Shown here piece by piece: positions 1 to 5,703 of a stretch of DNA of 7,351 bases. Origin of the DNA: Bacteroidales bacterium. Its GTDB lineage: Bacteria; Bacteroidota; Bacteroidia; Bacteroidales; UBA7960. The stretch is taken from positions 1 through 7,351 of the forward strand of contig SKNE01000094.1 in the NCBI GenBank assembly GCA_007120675.1, written 5' to 3'. The position numbers and the translations under genes were made by a program. A model generated the notes under the pieces. That model was not told the DNA's origin and did not search any database. It saw only the letters and a list, made by a program, of their open reading frames with translations. Every line of letters begins with the position of its first letter. Within the stretch, counting starts at the first letter, position 1.

Positions 1-2508
1 GAGGCTCAGCTCGAATTTCTGGTAGGTGAGCCTGTTGGTGAGTCCCCCGATGAAGTCGGGATTGGGGTCGCCGATCTTGGTGCGGTCTTCGGAGGTGATC
101 TGTCCGTCGCCGTTGATATCGGCAAAGACAATGTCGCCGGTGGAGGGGTCCACGCCCAGGCTCAGGTAGCCATAGAAGATGCCCATGGGTTCGCCCACCC
201 GCACACTGTTGCTGCCGCGCCCGATATTGTCCAGGGGCTGGTCGTTGTAAAGGGACAGCACCTTGTTGCGGTTGCGGCTGATGTTGAAGGAGGTTGACCA
301 GGAGAACTGGTTGTTCTCGATGTTCACCGTGCTGAGGCTTAACTCTATCCCCTTGTTTTCCAGTTCACCAATGTTGGATGTGATGCTTCCATAGCCGGAG
401 GTGTAGCTGATGGGCCGGTTGAAGAGCAGGTCCTTGGTGTGGTTGTAGTAATAGTCGATGCTCACCTCGATGCGGTCGTTGAAGAGACCCACGTCGAGGC
501 CGGCGTTATACTGGTAGGTGGTTTCCCATTTCAGGTCCGGATTTGCCAGTCCCCTGGGAAACAGCCCCGACTGCCCCAGGTAGTTGGCCCCTCCTCCAAA
601 CAAGGCCATATAGGCGAAGTCGGGGATGCCATCGTTACCGGTGATGCCGTATCCCGCCCGCCAGCGGAGCTCGTTGATGGGGGTGTTCCAGGCACGGAAG
701 GAATCCTCCTGCGACATTCGCCAGGCCACCGATGCTGCCGGGAAAAAGCCGTAGCGGTTGTCTTCTCCGAAGCGGGTGGATCCATCGTAGCGTGCGGTGA
801 AGGACAGGATGTAGCGGTAGTTGTAGTTGTACCGCAGTTGTCCGAAGACAGAGTTGATCCCCCTGTCGGTGGCGTTGGCCGAGGCGTTGGAGATGGTCCC
901 CGCTTCGCTGACGTACTGGAAATAAGGGTTGGGGAAGTCCACGCCGCGGATGAAGGAGTTGCGGCGCTGGAACATCTCGAAAGAGTAGCCCCCCAGCAGT
1001 TCCACGTTATGGTTGTCGATAAAGGTGTTGGCGTACCGCAAGGTGTTGTTGGACACGATGTTCAGCACATTGCTCTGGGCTTCCAGTCCGATGCCGTTAG
1101 AGCGGGCGCCCTGGCGGGTGGTGGCGGGGTCGTAGCTGTGCTCCCTCAGGCTCAGGTAGTCGAAGCCCCACTTGGTGCTGAAGGTTAGGTTGGGCCGGAT
1201 GCGGTAGTTGGCGAAGATATTTCCCAGCGTACGGTAAGAGTGGGCTTCGTTAACGGCCTCCTTGCCGATGGCCACGGGGTTGGCAAAGGGCGCATCCTCG
1301 TTATAGGAGCCGTCCTCGTTGAACACCGGGTAAATGGCCGGGTTGGCGATGGCGTTGGCCAGCGGGGCGTTCAGCGACTGGTCGCCCTCCACCCGGTGAT
1401 TCAGGGCGTAGGACACGCCGAAGCTCAGTCCAATGTCGGTACGCTCATTCACCTTGTGGTCCAGGTTGACCCTTCCGCTCAGCCGTTCGTAGGAGGTGCC
1501 AAGCAGGATGCCTTCCTGGTTGTAGTAGTTTCCGCTCACGAAAAACTGTGTGCTTTCATCGCCTCCCGTGGCCGACAGTTCGTAGTTCATCGTAGGGGCC
1601 GTGCGCAGCACCTCGCTGAGCCAGTCGGTATCGATCATGTTGGCGGGGTCTGACGGCTGGGTCCCTTTCAGCTCGTGCCACTGTTCGGCATTGAGCATCT
1701 CCAGGCGGTTCTCCAGGTCCTGTATGCCCGTGGTGGCATTAAAGCTCAGTCGTGTGGCCTGCCGGGACCCCCTTTTGGTGGTGATGAGGATCACGCCATT
1801 GGTGGCCCTTGCACCGTAAATGGCTGCCGCTGAGGCGTCTTTAAGGACGGTGATGCTCTCGATGTCGTTGGGGTTGATGTCCGACAGCGCGTCGATCCCC
1901 TGTCCCGAGAAGCCCACTTGTCCGAAGTTCCCCGTGGTCACCGGGATGCCGTCCACCACCACCAGCGGCTGGTTGCCTGCCGAGATGGAGCTGCTTCCGC
2001 GGATGCGGATGGCGTTGGCAGCGCCGGGCGTACCTGAGCTCTGGGTGATCTGGACACCGGCAGAGCGTCCCTGCAGCACCCCATCGATGGTGCGCAGGGA
2101 GGATTCGCGCATCTCCTCTTCGCTCACCACGCCCACGGATCCCGATATCAGTCGCCGCGATTCGGTGCCGTAGCCCGTCACGACGATCTCACCCAGCTGG
2201 GCCACATCCATCTGCAGTCCCACGTTGATAATGTTCCGGCCGTCTACCGGCACGCTGCGGGGGGTCATCCCAACGAAAGAGAAGACCAGCACGTCATCGG
2301 GGGCTACCTCGATCTCATACTGTCCGTTGATGTCCGTGATGGTTCCCCGGGTGGTGCCTTCAACCGTCACCGTCACCCCGGGAAGGGAGATGTCCCCCTC
2401 ATCCACGGAAGTGACCTCCCCCCGGACCGTAATCTGCTGTGCATATGCCTGCGGGATAAGCAAGCCGCAGCATAACAGCAATAGGGTTAAAATGGTTTGT
2501 CTCTTCAT
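1..2508 (-). CDS. SusC/RagA-family TonB-dependent outer-membrane transporter (3' end off the window)
   Basis: The frame is open from the ATG at 2508 to the left edge, 836 codons without a stop. Family members usually have about 1000 or more residues, so the last barrel strands are missing. Residues 1-23 form a signal peptide (MKRQ, Leu-rich core, cleavage after AYA). Residues 26-105 resemble the carboxypeptidase-like regulatory domain (LPGVTVTVEGTTRGTITD). A TonB-box-like EIVVTGYG lies at 107-114. The plug follows with RIRGSSS (168-174), VVVDGIPV (183-190) and LKDASAAAIYGARATNGV (222-239), which are SusC signatures. The rest is Tyr/Asn-rich barrel, with the common DINGDG...GDPNPDF segment near the visible end. 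By family, it works in the outer membrane with a SusD lipoprotein, which would lie off the left edge, and imports oligosaccharides or peptides using TonB energy; the substrate cannot be told. No signal-transduction STN domain is seen after the signal peptide. The leader before the ATG is A-rich without a Shine-Dalgarno, as is common in Bacteroidota. Confidence 0.95.
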   Translation of the reverse strand, partial: MKRQTILTLLLLCCGLLIPQAYAQQITVRGEVTSVDEGDISLPGVTVTVEGTTRGTITDINGQYEIEVAPDDVLVFSFVGMTPRSVPVDGRNIINVGLQMDVAQLGEIVVTGYGTESRRLISGSVGVVSEEEMRESSLRTIDGVLQGRSAGVQITQSSGTPGAANAIRIRGSSSISAGNQPLVVVDGIPVTTGNFGQVGFSGQGIDALSDINPNDIESITVLKDASAAAIYGARATNGVILITTKRGSRQATRLSFNATTGIQDLENRLEMLNAEQWHELKGTQPSDPANMIDTDWLSEVLRTAPTMNYELSATGGDESTQFFVSGNYYNQEGILLGTSYERLSGRVNLDHKVNERTDIGLSFGVSYALNHRVEGDQSLNAPLANAIANPAIYPVFNEDGSYNEDAPFANPVAIGKEAVNEAHSYRTLGNIFANYRIRPNLTFSTKWGFDYLSLREHSYDPATTRQGARSNGIGLEAQSNVLNIVSNNTLRYANTFIDNHNVELLGGYSFEMFQRRNSFIRGVDFPNPYFQYVSEAGTISNASANATDRGINSVFGQLRYNYNYRYILSFTARYDGSTRFGEDNRYGFFPAASVAWRMSQEDSFRAWNTPINELRWRAGYGITGNDGIPDFAYMALFGGGANYLGQSGLFPRGLANPDLKWETTYQYNAGLDVGLFNDRIEVSIDYYYNHTKDLLFNRPISYTSGYGSITSNIGELENKGIELSLSTVNIENNQFSWSTSFNISRNRNKVLSLYNDQPLDNIGRGSNSVRVGEPMGIFYGYLSLGVDPSTGDIVFADINGDGQITSEDRTKIGDPNPDFIGGLTNRLTYQKFELSL

Positions 2509-2635
2509 GTGTTTGCTTTATTCGTGGGTTAATATTGATCTTATTGACTGTGGTTTCCAGGCAGCAAGCTCTTTTCAGGCCGTTGCCCGGCCCATGCCCC
2601 TGCGTTGGTTATTCCGCGGTGGCCCTTGGCTGCCG

Positions 2636-2883
2636 GCTTTGGCTCTCCAGGCCCCGGGGTTTCCCTGCCGTCTGCTTTGTGCCCATACCTGGTGCCATCC
2701 CTCCGGCCAGGGGGGTGTTGGACCCTGGTTCTGCCCGGCCAGCCATTATTACCCGGCGGACCCGGCCCTCCGCTGCTCTCCAAGCCCCGCAGCTTCGCCG
2801 CCTGCTTTGGCTCTCCAGGCCCCGGGGTTTCCTTACTGGTTGTTTCACAACCGGACCCGGTGCCATCCTTCCGGCCAGGGGGG
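2636..2883. repeat. Direct repeat of about 80 bp, two copies 168 bp apart
   Basis: Copy A is 2636-2715 and copy B is 2804-2883. The first 29 bases are identical (2636-2664 and 2804-2832, containing CCAGGCCCCGGGG). The last 25 differ at one position (2691-2715 and 2859-2883, containing GGTGCCATCC and CCGGCCAGGGGGG). The middle 26 match at about 12 positions, many of the differences being C/T changes. Overall about 65 of 80 positions agree, with no length change. A shorter third relative of the first block (GCTCTCCAAGCCCC) sits at 2775-2788. Two well-kept blocks around a diverged middle suggest either a structured or bound element, or a decaying tandem duplication. No transposase or target-site duplication is seen. 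Confidence 0.85.
2836..2854 (-). terminator. Short hairpin downstream of iadA, possible terminator
   Basis: A self-complementary stretch of eight pairs (one G-T wobble; core GGTTGT / ACAACC) with a three-base loop lies about 35 bp past the iadA stop codon on the minus strand. No U-run follows, so a canonical intrinsic terminator is not shown. It lies in the diverged middle of repeat copy B, and copy A has no equivalent hairpin. It may be chance, or a weak terminator or mRNA-stabilising stem. Confidence 0.3.
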
Positions 2884-2887
2884 CGAA

Positions 2888-4045
2888 TCACTCATAGCTC
2901 CCCCGTCGCAGCATCTGGCCGTCACGCACCATCACGTGGCCCATGGCGCAGAGGTGTACGATACGGAGATCCTCATCCAGGAACACCAGGTCGGCATCGT
3001 TTCCTTTCCTGATTCGACCTTTGGACGACAGCTTAAGGATATCAGCCACGTTGCTGGTCACCGTCTTCACTGCATCTTCCAGGGGAAGGCCCTCGTTAAG
3101 GACCGTATCCCTGAGTTCGTCCAGCATGGACTTTAGCGTGCCGCTTTCCAGCCTGACCAGGCGGCCATTGTCGTCGAAGGAAGGGAGGGAGCCGCAGCCG
3201 TCGCTGCTCATGGTGATATGCTCCAGGGGCACACCCGCTTTAAGCAGCTCCAGGATGCCCGTCGAAGGCTTGATCTCTTCGTCGGGAAAATAGGGGTAGC
3301 CACTGGTGGTCAGGTCCACATAGCCCACCTTGCCATATTCCTTGGCGTCCTCAAAGATATACTCATTCCGGTTACAATGGGTGGGCAAAAACTGTGTTAG
3401 TTTGAGTTCACTTAGCTCAACGGCATCATACAGCGGTTGAAAGGGGTTCTCTGCATCCCCCATATGGATGTTCACGATACCCCCCTTGCCCCCCAGCATG
3501 GCGCCCACGCGGGAATGGCCGGCGAGCCTGATCAGCTCGGTGAGGGTGGGACACGAAGAGCGGTGGTCTGACAGGGCAATCTCCCCCGTGCCGATCACCT
3601 CCTCGATCATGGCGATATCCTGTCCCACGTCGCCCAGGATGGTGGGCGTCGGCACCTGGTAGGCCCCGGTGTATATGTAAGCGCTAACCCCTTCCTGTTT
3701 GAGCCCCTTGGCCTTCATGAGGACCGATTGTATGCTGCGGGTCATCCCGTCTGTGCCCAGGCACCCCACCACGGTGGTAACGCCCGCTTCAAGCATCATG
3801 CTGAGGGGCATTTCCGGTGTGCGGCTGGCCGGACCGCCCTCACCGCCTGCTCCGGCGATGTGCACGTGAGAATCAATTAATCCGGGGATGGCCAGCAGTC
3901 CGCCGGCCTCCACCACCTCCACGTCCCAGTCTCCGGGAACCTCCAGTTGGTCTGCAATGGCCACTATCTTCCCGCCTGCAACAAGGATGTCTTTAGCGCC
4001 TTGCCTGGCAGGGTTGTACAGTTGTGCTTGACTGAATAGTATCAT
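2888..4045 (-). CDS. iadA: Isoaspartyl (beta-aspartyl) dipeptidase, amidohydrolase superfamily, peptidase family M38
   Basis: The 385-residue protein hydrolyses beta-aspartyl (isoaspartyl) dipeptides, which arise from protein damage and from some storage polymers. E. coli IadA has 390 residues and aligns over the full length. Motifs seen: the metal pair HVH (H60, H62) in GLIDSHVH; E69 in GGEGGP, for substrate alpha-amino binding; Y129 in TGAY; SDHRS with R162; H194 in NIHMGD; H223 and R226 in LPTHCNRN; catalytic D282 and S286 in SSDGCGS; and the usual C-terminal GNDADLVFLD. The exception is the position of the carboxylated bridging lysine (K162 in E. coli), which here is E155 (codon GAG at 3581-3583). 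No signal peptide is seen, so it is probably cytoplasmic. The ATG at 4045 has an AAGGA at 4053-4057 upstream, and the N-terminus matches the family start. It is divergent from deoC and reads toward the transporter gene across a 379-bp gap. Identity is secure; activity with Glu as bridge is inferred. Confidence 0.95.
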   Translation of the reverse strand: MILFSQAQLYNPARQGAKDILVAGGKIVAIADQLEVPGDWDVEVVEAGGLLAIPGLIDSHVHIAGAGGEGGPASRTPEMPLSMMLEAGVTTVVGCLGTDGMTRSIQSVLMKAKGLKQEGVSAYIYTGAYQVPTPTILGDVGQDIAMIEEVIGTGEIALSDHRSSCPTLTELIRLAGHSRVGAMLGGKGGIVNIHMGDAENPFQPLYDAVELSELKLTQFLPTHCNRNEYIFEDAKEYGKVGYVDLTTSGYPYFPDEEIKPSTGILELLKAGVPLEHITMSSDGCGSLPSFDDNGRLVRLESGTLKSMLDELRDTVLNEGLPLEDAVKTVTSNVADILKLSSKGRIRKGNDADLVFLDEDLRIVHLCAMGHVMVRDGQMLRRGSYE

Positions 4046-4086
4046 GGTTTTGTCCTTCTTGCTTTTGCTGACTCTTCTGCTTTACA

Positions 4087-4123
4087 GGGTGTTATTCGGC
4101 TGGTTTTCCAATCAAAAACACCC
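4087..4123 (-). promoter_or_regulatory. Inverted repeat in the iadA leader
   Basis: A perfect 7-bp inverted repeat, GGGTGTT (4087-4093) and AACACCC (4117-4123), flanks a 23-base spacer that contains a small TGG-TTTT-CCA stem (4101-4110). It lies 42-78 bp upstream of the iadA start codon, between it and the AT-rich promoter-like DNA. It could be an mRNA leader hairpin or a regulator site. The evidence is symmetry alone. Confidence 0.35.
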
Positions 4124-4138
4124 GGGGCTTACCGTCTG

Positions 4139-4186
4139 CAATAATAAATATTTTTACACAAACAGCCGAGCTAAACAGCTGTTTTG
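4139..4186. repeat. Promoter-like segment, copy 1 (similar to 4497-4550)
   Basis: This AT-rich piece resembles the promoter region of deoC in the same (plus) orientation. Fifteen of the first 21 positions match those from 4497, including TATTTTTACAC here against TATATTTACAC there. Both continue with AAACAGCC, then a short spacer, then AAAC-CTG-TTTG-like sequence. On the minus strand the same DNA contains TATTATTG (4139-4146), one mismatch from the Bacteroidota -7 consensus TAnnTTTG, and so may serve iadA; I find no well-spaced -33 element. The plus-strand element may be an upstream or relic deoC promoter. Confidence 0.6.
4173..4184. promoter_or_regulatory. 12-bp perfect palindrome AAACAGCTGTTT
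   Basis: A perfect 12-bp palindrome lies inside promoter-like copy 1. Its half-site AAACAGC recurs at 4160-4166, 4293-4299 and 4521-4527, and inverted at 4485-4491. This grouping between two divergent catabolic genes would fit a dimeric regulator site, but no regulator gene is in the window and the assignment is inference. Confidence 0.35.
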
Positions 4187-4251
4187 TTGTGGGCAAATAA
4201 CTGGCGGGCGGGTTGACCATTCTGTGGGATGGCTTATTGATGTGTGGATGT

Positions 4252-4490
4252 GGCGTCGGAGAACAGGAAAATTGTTGTGGGGGCTATCCGGTAAACAGCA
4301 GGGGAGAAGGTCGCCCCGGGATGATGCGGGCGGTCCTGATTAAGGAACAGGGGAGCCGTGCCAGCGGTAATGGAAGCGATCCTGCTCACGGAACAGGAGG
4401 AGGCACCTCAAGCTGCAGAGCAGGCGATCCGGTAAGCGACGGGGAGGCATCCTGCGTGCGGCAAAGAAGGCGATCCCGCTAACGGCTGTT
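4252..4490. repeat. Degenerate tandem array, about 23-24-bp units
   Basis: About nine or ten diverged units with a core like GGCGATCCNGNTAACGG followed by ACAGGGGAG. The clearest units contain the core at 4282, 4329, 4375, 4423, 4446 and 4469, with weaker ones at about 4309, 4356 and 4402, and an outlier at 4252. Taking the T of the ATCC core (or its equivalent) as marker, positions 4287, 4334, 4359, 4380, 4405, 4428, 4450 and 4474 give steps of 47, 25, 21, 25, 23, 22 and 24. This fits a period near 23.5, with one poorly preserved unit inside the 47-bp step. The period is not a multiple of three and no recognisable protein is encoded. The array ends just before the deoC promoter. It looks like an old minisatellite that has decayed by point changes and small indels. 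Confidence 0.7.
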
Positions 4491-4528
4491 TCTTGGCAAG
4501 AAATTGTATATTTACACGGCAAACAGCC
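4484..4528. promoter_or_regulatory. Inverted repeat GGCTGTTT / AAACAGCC flanking the deoC -7 element
   Basis: GGCTGTTT at 4484-4491 and AAACAGCC at 4521-4528 form a perfect 8-bp inverted repeat with a 29-base spacer. The spacer contains the deoC -7-like element. Two half-sites bracketing a promoter are compatible with repressor looping or a bound dimer; alternatively the symmetry comes from the frequent AAACAGC word in this region. Confidence 0.4.
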
Positions 4529-4550
4529 CCAGGCAAAACGCTGGTTTGGC
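4497..4550 (+). repeat. Promoter-like segment, copy 2 (similar to 4139-4186)
   Basis: This is the partner of the segment at 4139-4186, in the same orientation and about 358 bp downstream. Similarity covers the AT-rich -7 region, the AAACAGCC block and the following A-rich / CTG / TTTG stretch, with small indels. This copy is next to deoC and probably provides its promoter and early leader. Together the two copies bracket the degenerate tandem array. Confidence 0.6.
4507..4514 (+). promoter_or_regulatory. Probable deoC -7 element (TATATTTA)
   Basis: TATATTTA matches the Bacteroidota -7 consensus TAnnTTTG except at the last base. A -33 TTTG at the usual spacing of about 19 bases is not evident; the nearest candidates (TTTC or TTG at 4489-4495) are too close. 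If used, it leaves a leader of about 80 bases before the ATG at 4601. Confidence 0.45.
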
Positions 4551-4600
4551 GCTGGCTAATCCGTCCCACGTGTTTCGCCTCAAGGCCTAAAACCGTATTT

Positions 4601-5461
4601 ATGACAGACTTTTCAAACAGCCCCATTCTTGATGATGAGGACGTCCACCTTCGGGCCAGTGAGCAGATGAGGGCCCCTGTGGGCGACCTGAAGTTCGAAG
4701 CGCTTTATTTGGAGCTCCTTGGGATGATTGACCTGACCACCCTGGAGGGGACGGACACCCAGCAGCGGGTGGAGGACCTTTGCGCCCAGGCGCGGTCTTT
4801 CTCCGCCCTGCCGGATCCATTGCCCAATGTGGCGGCAGTCTGTGTTTACCCGCCTTTTGTGGCACAGGCACGCAAGGTGCTGGAAGACACTGACATTGCC
4901 GTCGCTTCCGTAGCCGGCGCCTTTCCCTCGGGCCAGTCACCCCTGTTCGTTAAGATGGCGGAGGTACGCTTTGCCGTGGATGAAGGGGCGCAGGAGATAG
5001 ACATGGTGATTTCAAGGGGTAAGTTCCTGGAGGGCGAATACCACCAGGTGTTCGATGAGATCGCTGCCATCAAGGAGGCCTGCAAGGACGCGCACCTGAA
5101 GGTGATTTTGGAAACCGGCGAGCTGAAAACGGCCACCAATATCCGGCGAGCCAGCGAGATCGCTTTGATGGCCGGGGCCGATTTCCTGAAAACCTCCACC
5201 GGGAAGGTCATGCCTGCGGCCACGCCGGAGGCCATGCTGGTCATGCTGGAAGCGATCAGGGATCACAACAAAAAAACCGGCCAGATGACCGGTATTAAGC
5301 CTGCAGGAGGCATTTCAGATCCCGAAACGGCCCTGTCATATTATTGGCTGACCCGCAGCGTGCTGGGAAAAAAACAGCTGACCAAAAAGTGGTTCCGCAT
5401 CGGTGCCAGCCGACTGGCGGGGGCCCTGGTGGAGGCCATCCGAAATGCCCGCAAGGACTGA
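4601..5461 (+). CDS. deoC: Deoxyribose-phosphate aldolase, class I
   Basis: The 286-residue enzyme cleaves 2-deoxy-D-ribose 5-phosphate to acetaldehyde and glyceraldehyde 3-phosphate in deoxynucleoside catabolism, in the cytoplasm. Visible hallmarks: IDLTTLEGTDT (43-53), D134 in EIDMVI, VILETGEL (168-175), the Schiff-base lysine K197 in FLKTSTGK, and K233 in GIKPAGGI, followed by FRIGASRLAGALVEAI near the end. It is longer than the 259-residue E. coli enzyme through about 30 extra N-terminal residues and a longer segment before FRIGAS (SYYWLTRSVLGKKQLTKKW). It ends in Lys-Asp, without the C-terminal Tyr of E. coli DeoC. The ATG at 4601 is preferred: the frame can be extended in-frame to a TTG at 4493, but that extension runs through the -7 element and repeat copy 2 and its peptide (MARNCIF...) is unlike any DeoC N-terminus. 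Divergent from iadA and convergent with the glutamine synthetase gene, it is probably monocistronic. Confidence 0.95.
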   Translation: MTDFSNSPILDDEDVHLRASEQMRAPVGDLKFEALYLELLGMIDLTTLEGTDTQQRVEDLCAQARSFSALPDPLPNVAAVCVYPPFVAQARKVLEDTDIAVASVAGAFPSGQSPLFVKMAEVRFAVDEGAQEIDMVISRGKFLEGEYHQVFDEIAAIKEACKDAHLKVILETGELKTATNIRRASEIALMAGADFLKTSTGKVMPAATPEAMLVMLEAIRDHNKKTGQMTGIKPAGGISDPETALSYYWLTRSVLGKKQLTKKWFRIGASRLAGALVEAIRNARKD

Positions 5462-5484
5462 TGTTTGAATGATGTTTAGGCTGT

Positions 5485-5696
5485 TGGATTCCGCCCGGGG
5501 GCTCCAGGCCATGGCAGCCAGTCGGGGGCAAAGCCGTCTGTCAGCAACTCACCTGCGTTGTCCGGGCCGAAGCAGCCGGATGGTAGCAGCCCAGCCTTAG
5601 TGTCCAGGCCACAGCAGCCAAACCGAAACACCCCGACCCTACCAGCCAGGCATTGGCATGCCGGCCGATAAAGCCGGGCGTCGGCAGCCAGGCAGC
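5485..5696. repeat. Degenerate 14-bp tandem repeat array, about 15 units
   Basis: Writing this gap in rows of 14 lines up a common pattern, consensus near AGCAGCCAGGCCGN. Examples: AGCAGCCGGATGGT (5571), AGCAGCCCAGCCTT (5585), AGTGTCCAGGCCAC (5599), AGCAGCCAAACCGA (5613), ACCAGCCAGGCATT (5641) and GGCAGCCAGGCAGC (5683). Columns 6 and 7 are C in nearly every row, and column 9 is mostly G. The phase holds from 5485 to 5696 except for two extra bases near 5527. The period is not a multiple of three, and no gene is seen. The array fills the space between the convergent deoC and glutamine synthetase genes and ends within about ten bases of the latter's stop codon. It may affect 3' ends or transcript collision, or be neutral slippage DNA. 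I see no clear terminator for either gene here. Confidence 0.75.
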
Positions 5697-5703
5697 GCCC
5701 CTG

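Larger units (their letters stand above)
2509..2887. other. Intergenic region between iadA and the transporter gene; no gene seen
   Basis: About 380 bp between the iadA stop and the start of the SusC-like gene, both on the minus strand. The 50 bp next to the transporter start is AT-rich, but I find no convincing -33/-7 pair there. The remainder (about 2570-2885) is strongly GC-rich and is open in several frames on both strands, which reflects few AT-rich stop codons rather than coding. It contains the 168-bp-offset direct repeat and a small hairpin after iadA, both listed separately. Whether the transporter gene has its own promoter or is read from iadA cannot be decided from sequence. Confidence 0.7.

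Noticed and set aside
439..1653. Plus-strand open frames of 249 and 137 codons
   Set aside because: They lie opposite the SusC-like gene and are Val/Gly-rich antisense shadows of its codon bias. No recognisable domains.
2636..2883. Insertion sequence or MITE for the 168-bp-offset repeat
   Set aside because: No terminal inverted repeats, target-site duplication or transposase remnant is visible.
2541..2891. A 116-codon minus-strand frame starting with a GTG that overlaps the iadA stop (GTGA), encoding a Pro/Gly-rich peptide with an in-frame repeat (ETPGPGEPK twice)
   Set aside because: The 168-bp repeat offset is a multiple of three, so any open frame would repeat. Several other frames on both strands are also open here because the DNA is GC-rich. 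The two copies differ at all codon positions in the middle block and at none in the outer blocks, which is not a coding pattern, and the product resembles no known protein.
4213..4482. An 89-codon plus-strand frame over the 23-24-bp array
   Set aside because: The repeat period is not a multiple of three and units contain frame-shifting length changes, so repeated peptide units do not appear. It looks non-coding.
4493..4600. TTG-started N-terminal extension of DeoC
   Set aside because: It covers the probable -7 element and promoter repeat copy 2, and its peptide has no DeoC-like features. The ATG at 4601 is the better start.
5485..5696. CRISPR array or integron attachment site in the deoC-glutamine synthetase gap
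   Set aside because: There are no identical repeats separated by unique spacers, no cas or integrase gene, and the repeat is a contiguous degenerate 14-mer.
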